Shown here in pieces: positions 29,593 through 39,900 of a stretch of 42,161 nt of DNA. The DNA comes from an uncultured Aquimarina sp. GTDB lineage: Bacteria; Bacteroidota; Bacteroidia; Flavobacteriales; Flavobacteriaceae. Below the pieces are notes generated by a model. That model had not been told where the DNA came from. It made no database searches and saw only the letters and a program-made list of their open reading frames with translations. The number at the start of each line of letters is the position of its first letter. Positions within the stretch are counted from its first letter, which is position 1. The stretch spans positions 1-42,161 of the forward strand of contig CANMML010000030.1 of the NCBI GenBank assembly GCA_947499005.1, read 5' to 3'. Both the position numbers and the translations under genes were made by a program.

Positions 29593-30458
29593 TTGACATC
29601 TTTCTTAGTATCTGTATCTCGAGTTTATTATTTTTAATTTTTAAGCTCTTCGATATATATAAAATAAATAGTTTTCAAGCCATTGTGTGTAATTACATAA
29701 TGGCTTGTATTTGTGGTATTATTGCTTACCCAAAAACTATAGATATGGGGCAATTAATTTCTTTTGATTGGTTTCCATATACATTTATACTGGGTATCAT
29801 TTTCATTAGTGTATTTAACTTTATGGCAATAACAACACAGCGAAATGGGTTATCTGTAGTTGCTGTCGCCAGTAAGATGAGTTTGATTATTCCTATCATT
29901 TTCGGAATTTTCGTTTATCATGAAACGCTTAATATTTTAAAAGCAATAGGAATGGTATTGGCATTAGTTGCTGTATACCTAGTTACTGCAAAACCCCATA
30001 CGAGCTCAGCTAAAGGCAACTTAGTCTTCCCAACGTTGGTGTTTTTCGGAAGTGGTATTATTGACACTTCCTTAAAATATTTAGAAACCTCTTTTGTCTC
30101 TGAACCTCATTTCCCTATATTCTCTGCTACTTTATTTGGTGCCGCTGCTTTAGTAGGTATTATTGCTTTTCTATATTTAGCCATTCGAAAAAAATTAAAT
30201 TTAGAATGGAAAAATATTATAGCTGGAATCATTTTAGGAGTTGCTAATTATTTTTCTATAGTCTATCTAATAAAAGCTTTAAGCTACCCTAAATTAGATA
30301 GTTCGACTCTTTTCACAATCAATAATGTTAGTATTCTATTACTATCGACACTAATAGGGTTACTTTTCTTTAAAGAGCATTTGACACGAAAAAATAACTT
30401 AGGTATTCTATTAGCAATTACAGGTATCATTTTAGTAAGCCTCGCTAGTTCATTCTAA
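29589..30458 (+). CDS. DMT/EamA-family membrane transporter
   Basis: 289-residue integral membrane protein with about ten hydrophobic helices, arranged as two EamA halves (about 1-135 and 145-289). The end of each half has the typical GMVLALVAVYLV or GILLAITGIILV. The start is a TTG at 29589 that overlaps the upstream stop (TTGA). Substrates of this superfamily vary; none can be assigned here. Confidence 0.82.
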   Translation: MIDIFLSICISSLLFLIFKLFDIYKINSFQAIVCNYIMACICGIIAYPKTIDMGQLISFDWFPYTFILGIIFISVFNFMAITTQRNGLSVVAVASKMSLIIPIIFGIFVYHETLNILKAIGMVLALVAVYLVTAKPHTSSAKGNLVFPTLVFFGSGIIDTSLKYLETSFVSEPHFPIFSATLFGAAALVGIIAFLYLAIRKKLNLEWKNIIAGIILGVANYFSIVYLIKALSYPKLDSSTLFTINNVSILLLSTLIGLLFFKEHLTRKNNLGILLAITGIILVSLASSF

Positions 30459-30463
30459 TCTAA

Positions 30464-31069
30464 ATGGCTGATCAATACAGTACCATATTACAAAACACTC
30501 CGGAAACCCTTTATAAAATAAAAGGAAGCAAGTTTTTTGGTTATGCATTTCCAGTTGCTAATGAAGACGAGATTAAAGAAATTTTAATTAGCATAAAAAA
30601 ACAACACCCAAAAGCAAGGCATTGGTGTTATGCTTGGTCTCTAGGTACTGAAGAGATTAGAACAAGAGCCAATGACGATGGAGAACCCAGTAATACTGCT
30701 GGCCAACCCATTCTTAGACAGATTATCTCTAGAAATATCACCAATGTATTAGTCATAAGCGTTCGCTATTTTGGTGGTGTAAAATTAGGAGTTGGTGGAT
30801 TAATTAGTTCTTATGGAGAATCTGCTCATTTATCGCTTGAAGAGGCTAACATTATCACTAAAGATCTTTGTTTTTTCTTAAAGCTTAAGTTTGGATATGA
30901 TTTGATGAATAATGTTCAGCGCATTATCAAACAACATCAAATCTCTATTCATACACAAGAATTATTAGAAAATTGCACCTTAGAACTTGAAATCCCGAAA
31001 GCTAAATTCGAAATTGCAAAAAAAGCTTTTATGGACATTTATGGGGTACGAATAGTAAAAAACCCTTAG
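30464..31069 (+). CDS. YigZ/IMPACT-family protein
   Basis: 201-residue protein of the YigZ/IMPACT family. The signature lies at about residues 50-120: KARHWCYAW, RANDDGEPSNTAGQPIL and VRYFGGVKLGVGGL. The smaller C-terminal domain (about 135-201) is usual. Eukaryotic IMPACT regulates translation through GCN1 binding; the bacterial role is not known. It closes the rightward group that begins at 27482. Confidence 0.92.
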   Translation: MADQYSTILQNTPETLYKIKGSKFFGYAFPVANEDEIKEILISIKKQHPKARHWCYAWSLGTEEIRTRANDDGEPSNTAGQPILRQIISRNITNVLVISVRYFGGVKLGVGGLISSYGESAHLSLEEANIITKDLCFFLKLKFGYDLMNNVQRIIKQHQISIHTQELLENCTLELEIPKAKFEIAKKAFMDIYGVRIVKNP

Positions 31070-31328
31070 TCACTTTAGTGTAATCAATTCAATTTTATTA
31101 CTATCCCACCCGTCTTAAAATAGCACTACCATTAAATGCTATTTATACAATCTAATTATGCCGCTCTAAATGAATCTAAATTAGATACTGCTATTTATAA
31201 AACATACATCATAAGTTAAAAATAGTGGATTAACTTTTTTTAACATTAAATAGGTGTCAACTTCCTTTATTGAGACGTTTATACACTAATAATACTCGAA
31301 TTTTAGGCCAAAGAATAAATTAACACCT
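31070..31328. other. 259-base gap with no gene; holds an inverted repeat over the next start
   Basis: No open frame of interest, terminator or TAnnTTTG element was found. The only structure is ATAGGTGT (31250-31257), which is repeated in inverted form as ACACCTAT (31323-31330), overlapping the ATG of the next gene. Confidence 0.4.
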
Positions 31329-32237
31329 ATGAAATTACACCAATTAAGAATTATTCCGATTTGTGTTCTTGCTTTTGTTTTAGGGTCTTGTTCAGATTCG
31401 GATTCAATACAAAATACACCTCAAAAAGAAGTCCCCAATACAGAAATGGTTAACACTCCTCCAAAAGAAACACCAACTAATAATAACCAAGAGGGCAATA
31501 AAGACCCAAAATTCACATTTAACACGGGTACACAAGAACTTTTCTTGATTGATGACACCAATGCTGGTTATGGTTTTTACTTTTATACTCCTAATGAATA
31601 CAATATAGATAACACATCAACTTTTCCGCTACTAATACATTTACATGGAGGAGGTGCAAGAGGTGAGGGAAATCTAGAGACTTCAATGAATAGAATTGTA
31701 TACGACGGCCCTTCTAGTTTAATCAAAAATAATAGATGGTCTCCTCCCACTCCAATGATCGTAGTATCTCCTCAATCACCACACCTTTGGGATCCTAAAC
31801 GATTACATGATTTTATAGATTACTTAATAGATAATATCAATATTGACACTTCAAGAATCTATATGACTGGATTTAGTATGGGAGGAAGAGGAATTTTTGA
31901 TTATGTTACTGAATATGGTGTTCAATCACATACAGCTGCAGTGGCACCTATTGCTGGGTGGAGTGAAACTAATAATGGAATACCCTTTAAAAACGTAGCG
32001 CTTTGGGCTTTTCATGGAGGTGCAGATAATATTGTTAGTGTCAATGGTTCTATCAATATGGTAAAAGCTATCAATGATAGCAACCCTAAAATTGAAGCTA
32101 AACTCACTATTTTTCCAGGAGTTGATCATTTCTCTTGGGGAAGAGTCTACGACAGCACTGGTAGAGGTCGAGGAGATTCTAATTACGATGCCTTTGATAT
32201 GACGATCTATGAATGGATGCTTCAGTATAGCAAGTAA
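31329..32237 (+). CDS. Alpha/beta hydrolase lipoprotein (esterase/depolymerase-like)
   Basis: 302 residues. The signal peptide ends in a lipobox, LGSC, with C21 lipidated, followed by a Ser/Pro/Asn-rich linker to about residue 65. The hydrolase domain has the oxyanion stretch HLHGGGARGEG (about 105), the nucleophile S183 in GFSMGGRG, a likely acid D233 (HGGADN) and H267 (VDHFSWG). This is the order of dienelactone hydrolase/PHB-depolymerase-type esterases or prolyl-oligopeptidase-like enzymes. The substrate is unknown; a surface or periplasmic lipoprotein is likely. It starts an accessory stretch. Confidence 0.85.
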   Translation: MKLHQLRIIPICVLAFVLGSCSDSDSIQNTPQKEVPNTEMVNTPPKETPTNNNQEGNKDPKFTFNTGTQELFLIDDTNAGYGFYFYTPNEYNIDNTSTFPLLIHLHGGGARGEGNLETSMNRIVYDGPSSLIKNNRWSPPTPMIVVSPQSPHLWDPKRLHDFIDYLIDNINIDTSRIYMTGFSMGGRGIFDYVTEYGVQSHTAAVAPIAGWSETNNGIPFKNVALWAFHGGADNIVSVNGSINMVKAINDSNPKIEAKLTIFPGVDHFSWGRVYDSTGRGRGDSNYDAFDMTIYEWMLQYSK

Positions 32238-32375
32238 CTAGCACACATAACATTAATAAATAACTATGAATTAAATTTTAATTCTAAAAATAATGTGTTC
32301 TTAGTTGCACTCAATACAACAACTATTTTGCTCTATCTAATTGACTTATATTTTTAATAAACCACATCATATATC

Positions 32376-33548
32376 ATGAATTTAACAAAAGTCTTTATAG
32401 CCTTAATCATTACAATATCACTTTTTGGGTGTGAATCAAATGATAATTCGTCTACCAACTCTCAAGAAGAAATTAATTTAGAAGAAGCAAAACTAACCGA
32501 TTTTATTTTTGAAGAAATTAAATATGAAGACATTAAAATAACACAACCTACTATTGAAAATAATAAAGAAATAGAGGAAGGTGAAATTATTATCACAATT
32601 CCAAATACAACCACTTCTCTTCTATTGTCCCTTAAATCAATAAATATTGACTCCGATACATTTAATATATCGCCACCTGTAGGTACTCAAGAATTATTTT
32701 CTGAAACAGAATTTGTAAAATATACAATTACACCCAAAAGTAATTTTGAAAATAGTATTCATTATAATGTGAAGCTCATTTTAACTCCTGTTAATGAAAA
32801 TGAAAAACTTGCCATTACAAGTTTCGAATTGTTATCGAACGATACCTCGGCTTTTACAGATATTGATCTCATAAAAGAAGCTAAATCGCTTCAAACTATA
32901 GATTCTCTTTTAGTTTGCTTATTCCCCAAGTCTATAGATTTTTCTGACTTGACTCCTGCTATAAAGTATCAAGGGACTAAAATAGAATATCGAGTTAATG
33001 ATACCGATTTCACAGAATATCCAATAGCAACTGGAAAAAAGATAAATTTTGAATACCCTAATACTGTTGATTTCAAAGTAACTAATGCTACAAATTCTCA
33101 ATCAATAGTGTATCGAATAATTGTTGATTCGGAACAGCCTATTTCTTTTGATAAACCAGAAGTAGTGATTCCTGATTTAAAGGTAGGAGACACTTTTAAT
33201 GGTGTAAATGTAGCCACTTGGACCAATGAAGGAAACTACCCTATTACAACCATGAGTCCCAATGAGTACACTCTTGTAAAAAGTCCTATAGAAGGCATCA
33301 ATACTATTTTTGCAGTTACTTTATCTAAAAGTAGTGGCGGAAATATAAACCCAAAAGAAACGGGTATCGTAAATGTTGTAATTACCAATACTCCTATTGA
33401 AGGTGAATATGAAGCTACAGCTTTATTTAAGTTGAATTTTAACGAAAATTCATGGAAAATCGTCAATACACCAACAGATGATTTCATTAATGATATTGGC
33501 TATAAAATTTCGGAACTCTTAAAAGTTAAAGGAACTTTGGTTAACTAA
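32376..33548 (+). CDS. Putative DUF5018-like lipoprotein
   Basis: 390 residues with a lipoprotein signal ending LFGC (C19). The rest appears to be three or more beta-sandwich domains. The unit SLLVCLFPKSIDFSDLTPAIKYQGTKIEYRV, with DFKVTNATNSQSIVYRIIV after it, resembles the DUF5018 family, common in surface lipoproteins of Bacteroidota. The C-terminal part (about 255-390) contains no recognised domain. Binding to a surface partner or glycan is possible but unproven. A terminator hairpin follows. Confidence 0.7.
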   Translation: MNLTKVFIALIITISLFGCESNDNSSTNSQEEINLEEAKLTDFIFEEIKYEDIKITQPTIENNKEIEEGEIIITIPNTTTSLLLSLKSINIDSDTFNISPPVGTQELFSETEFVKYTITPKSNFENSIHYNVKLILTPVNENEKLAITSFELLSNDTSAFTDIDLIKEAKSLQTIDSLLVCLFPKSIDFSDLTPAIKYQGTKIEYRVNDTDFTEYPIATGKKINFEYPNTVDFKVTNATNSQSIVYRIIVDSEQPISFDKPEVVIPDLKVGDTFNGVNVATWTNEGNYPITTMSPNEYTLVKSPIEGINTIFAVTLSKSSGGNINPKETGIVNVVITNTPIEGEYEATALFKLNFNENSWKIVNTPTDDFINDIGYKISELLKVKGTLVN

Positions 33549-33582
33549 AGAAGTTCCATAAAATTTATCATTTCATAATTAG

Positions 33583-33622
33583 ACTACTACCCTCTTATCG
33601 CGGTAGTAGTTTAATTATTTTA
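33583..33622 (+). terminator. Intrinsic terminator after the DUF5018-like gene
   Basis: ACTACTACC (33583-33591) and GGTAGTAGT (33602-33610) form a perfect 9-bp stem with a 10-base loop, followed by TTAATTATTTT. Confidence 0.8.
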
Positions 33623-33932
33623 TAGACTTTAATAGCCAGTACACCTTACTACTAACCTTCTCTGTGGTTTAAAGTTTAGAATTAGGAATATACTACAGAT
33701 ATTGCCATACTTTACTTATTGAATTAAGGCAAGCTTTATCTCTTCATATTTCAAACAGAGCAATCTACCAAATCAAACAACGATTTCTATTTAAAGGTTA
33801 CGCATATCATTTTGATTAATCTTTCTTTTAGAGTAAGTTAGTGACAAACAAAAATATGTGCTTGTGTTAACCTTATTTTTAAAAAAATCTACAATGCGCG
33901 CGATATAAATCCAACATCAGGCACAATAAAAA
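33611..33932. other. Gene-free stretch between terminator and methyltransferase
   Basis: About 320 AT-rich bases. I see no promoter with a good -7 element and no repeat. A short frame with no start codon near 33685-33820 ends RAIYQIKQRFLFKGYAYHFD; it looks faintly protein-like but is probably chance. Confidence 0.5.
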
Positions 33933-34607
33933 TTGAAAGCAGAAATAATTAAATATTATGATGATTTAGCTGAAAACTATGATACCAATAGATTTTCAAA
34001 TAGTTATGGAGAATATATTCATCAGCAGGAACTAAAAATTCTTAAAAAATATTTATCACAAAACAATATTGATAAAAACCTTGACTTAGCATGTGGCACT
34101 GGACGTTTTCTTGATTTTGCTAAATATGGAACTGATCTAAGTTCTGATATGATAAAAATTTCTAAAAGAAAATTCCCCAATAAAGACATCACAAAAGGAG
34201 ATGCGGAAAAATTACATTTTTCAAACTCTTATTTTAAAAATGTATTTTCCTTCCATCTTTTAATGCATTTAGATTTGGTAGCTTTGAATAAAATTCAAAA
34301 AGAAGTTTCGAGAATCTGTGAAGTTAACGGGTATTTTATTTTTGATATCCCGTCAGAGAAACGTCGACGCTTATTAGGTTTTAAAAAAAAATCTTGGCAT
34401 GGAGGCAATCAAATCAGCTATAATAAACTAAAAGAATTAGTGCATAAAGATTGGAATATCAAGAGTTTTCATGGAGTAGCTTTTTTTCCTATCCATAGAA
34501 TACCAAAAAAGTTCCGGAAGTTATTCATACACCTTGACACCTTCCTTTGTAACTCAATACTTAAAGAATATAGTTCTCACTTAATATTTATTTTAAAGAA
34601 AAAATGA
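33933..34607 (+). CDS. SAM-dependent methyltransferase
   Basis: 224-residue class I methyltransferase. It has a short N-terminal YYDDLAENYDTNRF segment, motif I DLACGTG at 51-57, and an acidic GTDLSSDMI loop (about 66-74) where the adenosyl ribose is bound; GDAEKLHF and FSFHLLMHL follow. The C-terminal part is basic. The start is a TTG at 33933, with no better start near. The methylated substrate is unknown. It overlaps the VanW gene as ATGA, so the two probably act in one pathway. Confidence 0.82.
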   Translation: MKAEIIKYYDDLAENYDTNRFSNSYGEYIHQQELKILKKYLSQNNIDKNLDLACGTGRFLDFAKYGTDLSSDMIKISKRKFPNKDITKGDAEKLHFSNSYFKNVFSFHLLMHLDLVALNKIQKEVSRICEVNGYFIFDIPSEKRRRLLGFKKKSWHGGNQISYNKLKELVHKDWNIKSFHGVAFFPIHRIPKKFRKLFIHLDTFLCNSILKEYSSHLIFILKKK

Positions 34608-35308
34608 TCAGACAAATCATACCAGATAATCTAAAAGTAAATATTCATATTCTAAAAAACTCTTTTATTGATTTTTTTAATGGTCATTCATTCTCTTACG
34701 CAAAGAAAAGAGTTCATAATGAACTTCCTATAAATGCTTTTTCAATTACTCAAGACCTTAAATCTAATGAATTTAAAAAGCAGAATATAATTATAGCTAA
34801 GTCATATATCGAACCAATAACAATTTTACCTGGCGAAATTTTTTCATTTTGGAAAGCAGTAGGAAAACCAGCTAAAGAAAGAGGTTTTGTAGAAAGTAGA
34901 TCTCTTATCAATGGAAAAACAATAGAGTCTTTAGGAGGAGGACTTTGTCAATTATCTGGATTAATATATTTGACTAGTCTTCATTGCGGCTTAGAGATAC
35001 TTGAAAGATATAATCATTCTGTAGATATCTATGATGAAACAACGAGATATATGCCTTTAGGAGGAGATGCAACAGTAGCTTATGGATATAAAGATTTAAA
35101 AGTCCGAAACAATCTTAAACACCCTATTCGTTTTAAAATTAATGTAGAAAAAAGTACCGTTACCGTAACTGTATTACATTCAAATAAAATAGATATTAAT
35201 CAAGTTGATTTTATTATAAAAAAACAAAATTCAGAATTTAAAGTTGTGAATACAATGATCAATAATAATAAATTAGTGACATCTACTTATAAAAATTGCC
35301 ATGCTTAA
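34604..35308 (+). CDS. VanW-family protein
   Basis: 234 residues. The family landmarks are PGEIFSFWKAVGKPAKERGF (about 76-95), GGGLCQLSGLIY (111-122), ERYNHSVDIY and the hallmark PLGGDATVAYGYKDL (151-165). VanW was named from the vancomycin-resistance cluster of enterococci, but its role in resistance is not shown and the family occurs far from such clusters. No vanA, vanH, vanX or vanS gene is present here, so resistance should not be inferred. No signal peptide is visible. It is coupled to the methyltransferase gene. Confidence 0.85.
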   Translation: MIRQIIPDNLKVNIHILKNSFIDFFNGHSFSYAKKRVHNELPINAFSITQDLKSNEFKKQNIIIAKSYIEPITILPGEIFSFWKAVGKPAKERGFVESRSLINGKTIESLGGGLCQLSGLIYLTSLHCGLEILERYNHSVDIYDETTRYMPLGGDATVAYGYKDLKVRNNLKHPIRFKINVEKSTVTVTVLHSNKIDINQVDFIIKKQNSEFKVVNTMINNNKLVTSTYKNCHA

Positions 35309-35611
35309 AAAAGCATCTACCCATAAAAACTCTTCTTCCATAATTAAATCATGTAAATAATCGAACTACACAGCTAACAAACAACAAATTACCTAATAAA
35401 TCCTTTCTTAACGTTTTCAAACTCATATTTCGCATTCCTTTAATAATTTTAAAATTATCAAGCATTTAACATTTAAATCAAACATTCTGCGAAATCCATT
35501 ATTTTTTATGCGAAAGCATCAAACTTTTCTATAAAATAAAAATTCAGAAAACACCTAAATAACTATATTTGAGTTAATTGTTATATTAAATTTAGTAACC
35601 AACACATAGTT
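35309..35611. other. Gene-free stretch upstream of the nitrilase-fold gene
   Basis: 303 AT-rich bases. They hold a perfect 16-bp palindrome ATAATTTTAAAATTAT (35443-35458), a small ATGC-gaaa-GCAT hairpin near 35510 and the TATATTTG element at 35564. A weak hairpin ATGCTT-aaaa-AAGCAT (35301-35316) overlaps the stop codon of the VanW gene. No gene or RNA is recognised. Confidence 0.5.
35564..35571 (+). promoter_or_regulatory. -7 promoter element TATATTTG for the nitrilase-giant gene pair
   Basis: TATATTTG matches TAnnTTTG, 40 bases before the ATG at 35612. The -33 TTG was not found. It marks the likely start of the two-gene transcript. Confidence 0.5.
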
Positions 35612-36919
35612 ATGCCTTACAATAACGTAAGATACATTGCGTATCAAGTACCGACTATATCTACTAGTACAGAAACCTATCCGATGGATTATAACATCAT
35701 TCCATTGAGAGGGGCAAATAAAAGTTTATATAGAATTCCTGCTGGACAAATACACCACCCTCCTCAATTAAGTGGAAACCTATTAAATAACCTTACAAAC
35801 GATGCTAAAACTAGAATTCAACGATTTATTGGTGTCTTGGAACAAGCTAGAGGTATTGTAGAAGCTGGTGGAGCAGCCGTTGGAGCAGACAATACACAAA
35901 CCCTAAAGATTTTTATGCTTCCCGAATTCTTTTTTCGTCCAGATCGCAGTGAAAGATCGTATACCGAAAAAGAGTTTAATGCAATTAAAAATGTAATATT
36001 AAATACGATACAATCCATTACCAAAGTAGACCCGCTAAATCATACGCGACGTATCAGTGCATATGAAGACTGGCTTATTGTATGTGGAACCGTAATGTCA
36101 AAGAAAAAAAGGCAACAAAAACTGAAAACAATTTCCTCTAGTTATTCAAAGGATGATATTTCCAAACAATTATATGGGTATTTTAATACTTGCTTTGTGA
36201 TCAAGAGAGGAAAAACCATACTACAAATTGAAAAAATAACTCCTTCCCACATAGACGGTCTTCCTACTGGGACTCATGATTATCAAACAAAAATTGACCC
36301 AGACAAAAAAGCGGCACCAGAGCTTTTCCATGAATATATTAACCTAAATAATTTAAAAAGACATTTCTTTGATATTGGAGGAATACATATTGGTCTAGAA
36401 ATATGTAAAGAACATATGGGAGCTCCATCTAATATTTTTTGGCAGGGTCCCGCTGGAAATATTGTACAATATAATTATGGAGTCCTCAAGTATATTATTT
36501 TGAATAGTCTTCCTGCAATGAATAACAAGATCACACAAGTACAACTATTACCTTCAGGAGGAATGGGTTTCAATCCCTCATCTTTTATTGCATACAATCC
36601 CAACCCTCGAAGAGCATATGCTTTTAGGAATGATGGTTCATTTGCTTCTAACGGTAACTATACCGAGGCTAGACAAGTACTTCGACAAGTATTTGCTACA
36701 GCAGATTTTGTAAATAATGTAATAGTACCAGAAGCTCCAATGACAACGACTTCTCCTAGTAATCCTTATCCAAACTTGGGTATGACAACCCCAAACTTCC
36801 CTTTTATTACTCGCAATGTAGATAGAGATTTTGTTGTCCCTAGACCCGATAAGGCAGTAGCAGCTAGATGGAATGCCCATAATCAGTGCATTCAATTAAC
36901 TCCCGTTTTACCTCTATAA
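35612..36919 (+). CDS. Divergent nitrilase-superfamily (carbon-nitrogen hydrolase) protein
   Basis: 435-residue protein without a signal peptide. The catalytic triad of the nitrilase superfamily can be read in order: E105 in FMLPEFFF, K208 in ILQIEKITPSH and C265 in IHIGLEICKEH. Supporting strands are WLIVCGTVM (about 154-162), YFNTCFVIKRGKTI (190-203) and YIILNSLPAM (294-303). Members hydrolyse nitriles, amides or carbamoyl compounds, or transfer acyl groups. The rest is unlike the usual nitrilases: an N-terminal extension of about 95 residues, an insertion around 165-185, and a Pro-rich C-terminus (APMTTTSPSNPYPN). The substrate is unknown. The giant gene starts 11 bases after the stop, so the two are probably cotranscribed and coupled. 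Confidence 0.75.
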   Translation: MPYNNVRYIAYQVPTISTSTETYPMDYNIIPLRGANKSLYRIPAGQIHHPPQLSGNLLNNLTNDAKTRIQRFIGVLEQARGIVEAGGAAVGADNTQTLKIFMLPEFFFRPDRSERSYTEKEFNAIKNVILNTIQSITKVDPLNHTRRISAYEDWLIVCGTVMSKKKRQQKLKTISSSYSKDDISKQLYGYFNTCFVIKRGKTILQIEKITPSHIDGLPTGTHDYQTKIDPDKKAAPELFHEYINLNNLKRHFFDIGGIHIGLEICKEHMGAPSNIFWQGPAGNIVQYNYGVLKYIILNSLPAMNNKITQVQLLPSGGMGFNPSSFIAYNPNPRRAYAFRNDGSFASNGNYTEARQVLRQVFATADFVNNVIVPEAPMTTTSPSNPYPNLGMTTPNFPFITRNVDRDFVVPRPDKAVAARWNAHNQCIQLTPVLPL

Positions 36920-36930
36920 CACTAAAGAAC

Positions 36931-39900
36931 ATGGATTTCAATATACTACTAAATGCTCTTGGTGTTTCTGAGGGTACATTAAAAAATAAGCAGCTTCAAA
37001 TAGCTTCAGATACACTAACACCTAACATTGGTGATTTAATTGATTACTGCTATGCTAATCAGCCCATAACTGTCAACTCTGCATCTGTAAAAGAAATTGA
37101 TAATGAAAACAGTACAATAACAATATCAGGGACATCCGATTTTTTAAATGTTCCCAAATTAGCTGTAGAGATTCATTTTTCTATAGATGAACATGCTGAT
37201 GTACAACTAGTATTACGTTATCAGGTATTAGGTGATACTGCGGGGGTTAATGATTGGAAATTCTCAAAGAGTTTTCCTGAAATGCCAAAAGTTGTAGACG
37301 AAACTCAAGATTACTTTTTTGATCGCCAAAAAGGTACAATTACGTATCCCGAAAAATATCCACTAGACGATTACTATTTTTACAATGCTTACTTTGTTGT
37401 AGTATCTTCTCCTCAAATAGATACATCTTCACAAAAACCTCTAAAATGGGGAATCAATTTTGTAAGTAAAATGCGCCCTGAAGGTGCTCTAGGTATTGCT
37501 AAGAATGTCTTTGGATTTAATTTAGAAATAGATGTTTATGGTACTATTAGAGTACCAAGACAAGAAGATAATCCCGAACAGTTATTGACGCATTATAAAG
37601 GTTCTCAAAAACAATTTCAATTTCCTTGGACTATAGCTGATGACTTCACCTATGGTTTACCTGGAATATTGTTACAAGTAGATCTAGGAGTACACTTCAC
37701 TCCTATCAAAGACAAACTTGATTTACGTGCCGAAAAATTCTACATCTATTCCCCTACTAATTTAAAATGGAATATAGCAGATGCCAATCCCCAATTACTA
37801 TTTAGTAAAGCATATACAGGTAAAATCGCATTACCAGAGGCAAATATCGAAGTGGATATTCTAATTCCTGATACAGAAGGGTATTCGAGTACCATTGTCA
37901 TTGCTCATTTCGAAGGTGTATCTGTAGCTAACATTGCTCATTTAAGTGGTATTACAGGCGGAGATAGTCCTTTAGAGCATCTTCCAAGTCAAATTAAGGA
38001 AATTGGTCATGAGTTAGGGAAATTGACTTTAGAAAATGCTAGTTTCGAAATTGATTATGATGATATCACTGATGTTAAAATTTCTTATTTCAATTTTACT
38101 ATGGGAATGCCCGATCTCAATTGGGTAGTGTGGAAAGATCATTTTGAAATACAAACCATTTCTGTCGAATTTGATGTAGCCAATCCTATGGCTACTAAAA
38201 AAAGCATTGCTGCAGAGGAAGCCGCTGGAATAACTCCTAACGAGCGTACAATCTCTGTAAAAATGCGTGGAACAATGGAACTAGAACAAGTACCATTTAA
38301 CGTTTTTGCAACTAAAGAAGGAGACTTCGAAGTTTTTGCTGAAATAGAAGGAAATCAAACTTTACCTTTAAAATCCCTAGTTCAAAAATACTTTAAAGGC
38401 TTAACTCCTCCTGGAGACCTTACTATCGACACCCTTCGTTTTGGAGCTAAAGGAAGCCATGAATATAGCTTTGCTATGGCTATGGCCGACAAACCAAATT
38501 CATGGGTAATACCTATTGGTGGGCGCAAATTTGAAGCTTACGATGTCTATATGAGTGCCGCCTATGATCAAACAGATGGCACCTCTGGTACCATTGGCGG
38601 AACCATCGCTTTTGATGACATCGCTACACTCTATCTTCAATATACCTCCCCTGGAAATATAACAATCAAATCTTACCTTGAGGAGATCAGTATCAAGAAA
38701 CTTCTTAAAACCTTAGGAGCCGATCAGCTTCCTGTTCCCAAAGCTTTTGATTTAGACTTAAAAAACAACACCTTATTATTAGAGGAAGCCTCTGATAGTT
38801 ATACTTTTCAATTGGCTACCGAAGTAAGTGATTTCGGAACCCTCGCATTACAACTTCAAAAAAACGGAGCACAAACCGGAGCTGCGTTTGGGTTAAATAT
38901 GACTACAGGACATCCCTTTAATCTTCCTGGTTTAAGCGAACTGAAAGCGTTTTCTAATATGCTAACTTTAGAAAACTTTTTAATAGTAGTCTCTAGCTTC
39001 GATGCACCAGCATTTCAATTTCCGGGTCTGGCCAATTTCGGGAATCCAATGTTATCTTCGACTTCGATACCAATGCCTAAAGGTTCTACCGGAGTTATAA
39101 AAGGGCTTAATATTCACGCATTATGGACTTTAGATGACGAAGACAAAGCGCTAAGTTTATTACGCAAAATTTTAGGATTAGACCCATCACTAGATGTTAC
39201 CCTTCAGGTAAGTGAAAATCCTACAGAAAATTCGAGATTATATTTAAAATATGATACTAAAATTGAAAAACACCATGAGCTAAGTTGCCAATTTGGTTTT
39301 GCCATGATCGGTGGTGATCCCGAATTATTTTTAGAAGGAATTCTACATACTAAAATTCAAAAACACACTTGCATTTTCGATATAGCAATGTCACTCCTGG
39401 CCAATGGAATATACTTTGCAGGAAGTATGGAAGGAACGATAGGTTTCGAGGGAATACAATTAAGTAATCTGGCTTTCGCATTAGGTTTTGATTGGGAATG
39501 TATCCCTAGTATAGGTATCGCAGCAACAATTGACACAAAAGATTTTGATAGTTCTATCGCAGTACTGTTCGATTCAATCGATCCTCAAAAAAGCTTAATG
39601 GCTGGATCTATTAGTGATATTTCTTTAGCAGATATTGTTGAAATGTTCGTCCATGCCGAAGAAAAAGCATTGGGTATTGATACAGAAGTTTCTTTACCGA
39701 GTGGTATCGAACATATCCTAAACGCTATTTCGTTATCAGGAACACATCCTTTTAAAATGCCTCTCGATCTTGTTGAAAGTCTAAATCATATGGATTTAGA
39801 AAAAGTATCTGCTGCATTTTTACAACACGGAAATACCACTATTCCTTCATCTCAATCCTCTGTACTTTTAGTAATTAACGAACCTGGAAAACGATGGAGT

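Noticed and set aside
33685..33820. Start-less frame ending RAIYQIKQRFLFKGYAYHFD in an intergenic stretch
   Set aside because: It has no start codon, is under 45 codons and matches no family I know. A chance open frame in AT-rich DNA is the simpler explanation than a gene remnant.
34604..35308. Vancomycin-resistance locus, suggested by the VanW-family gene
   Set aside because: No vanHAX, vanS/R or vanY/Z partner is present, and VanW alone is widespread and not known to confer resistance.
35443..35458. 16-bp palindrome ATAATTTTAAAATTAT as an operator
   Set aside because: It consists only of A and T, so such palindromes are expected by chance in this base composition, and it lies more than 100 bases from the promoter element.
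36886..36930. Upstream start for the giant protein at 36886
   Set aside because: It would overlap the end of the nitrilase-fold gene by 34 bases; the ATG at 36931 lies just after that stop and begins a more protein-like N-terminus.
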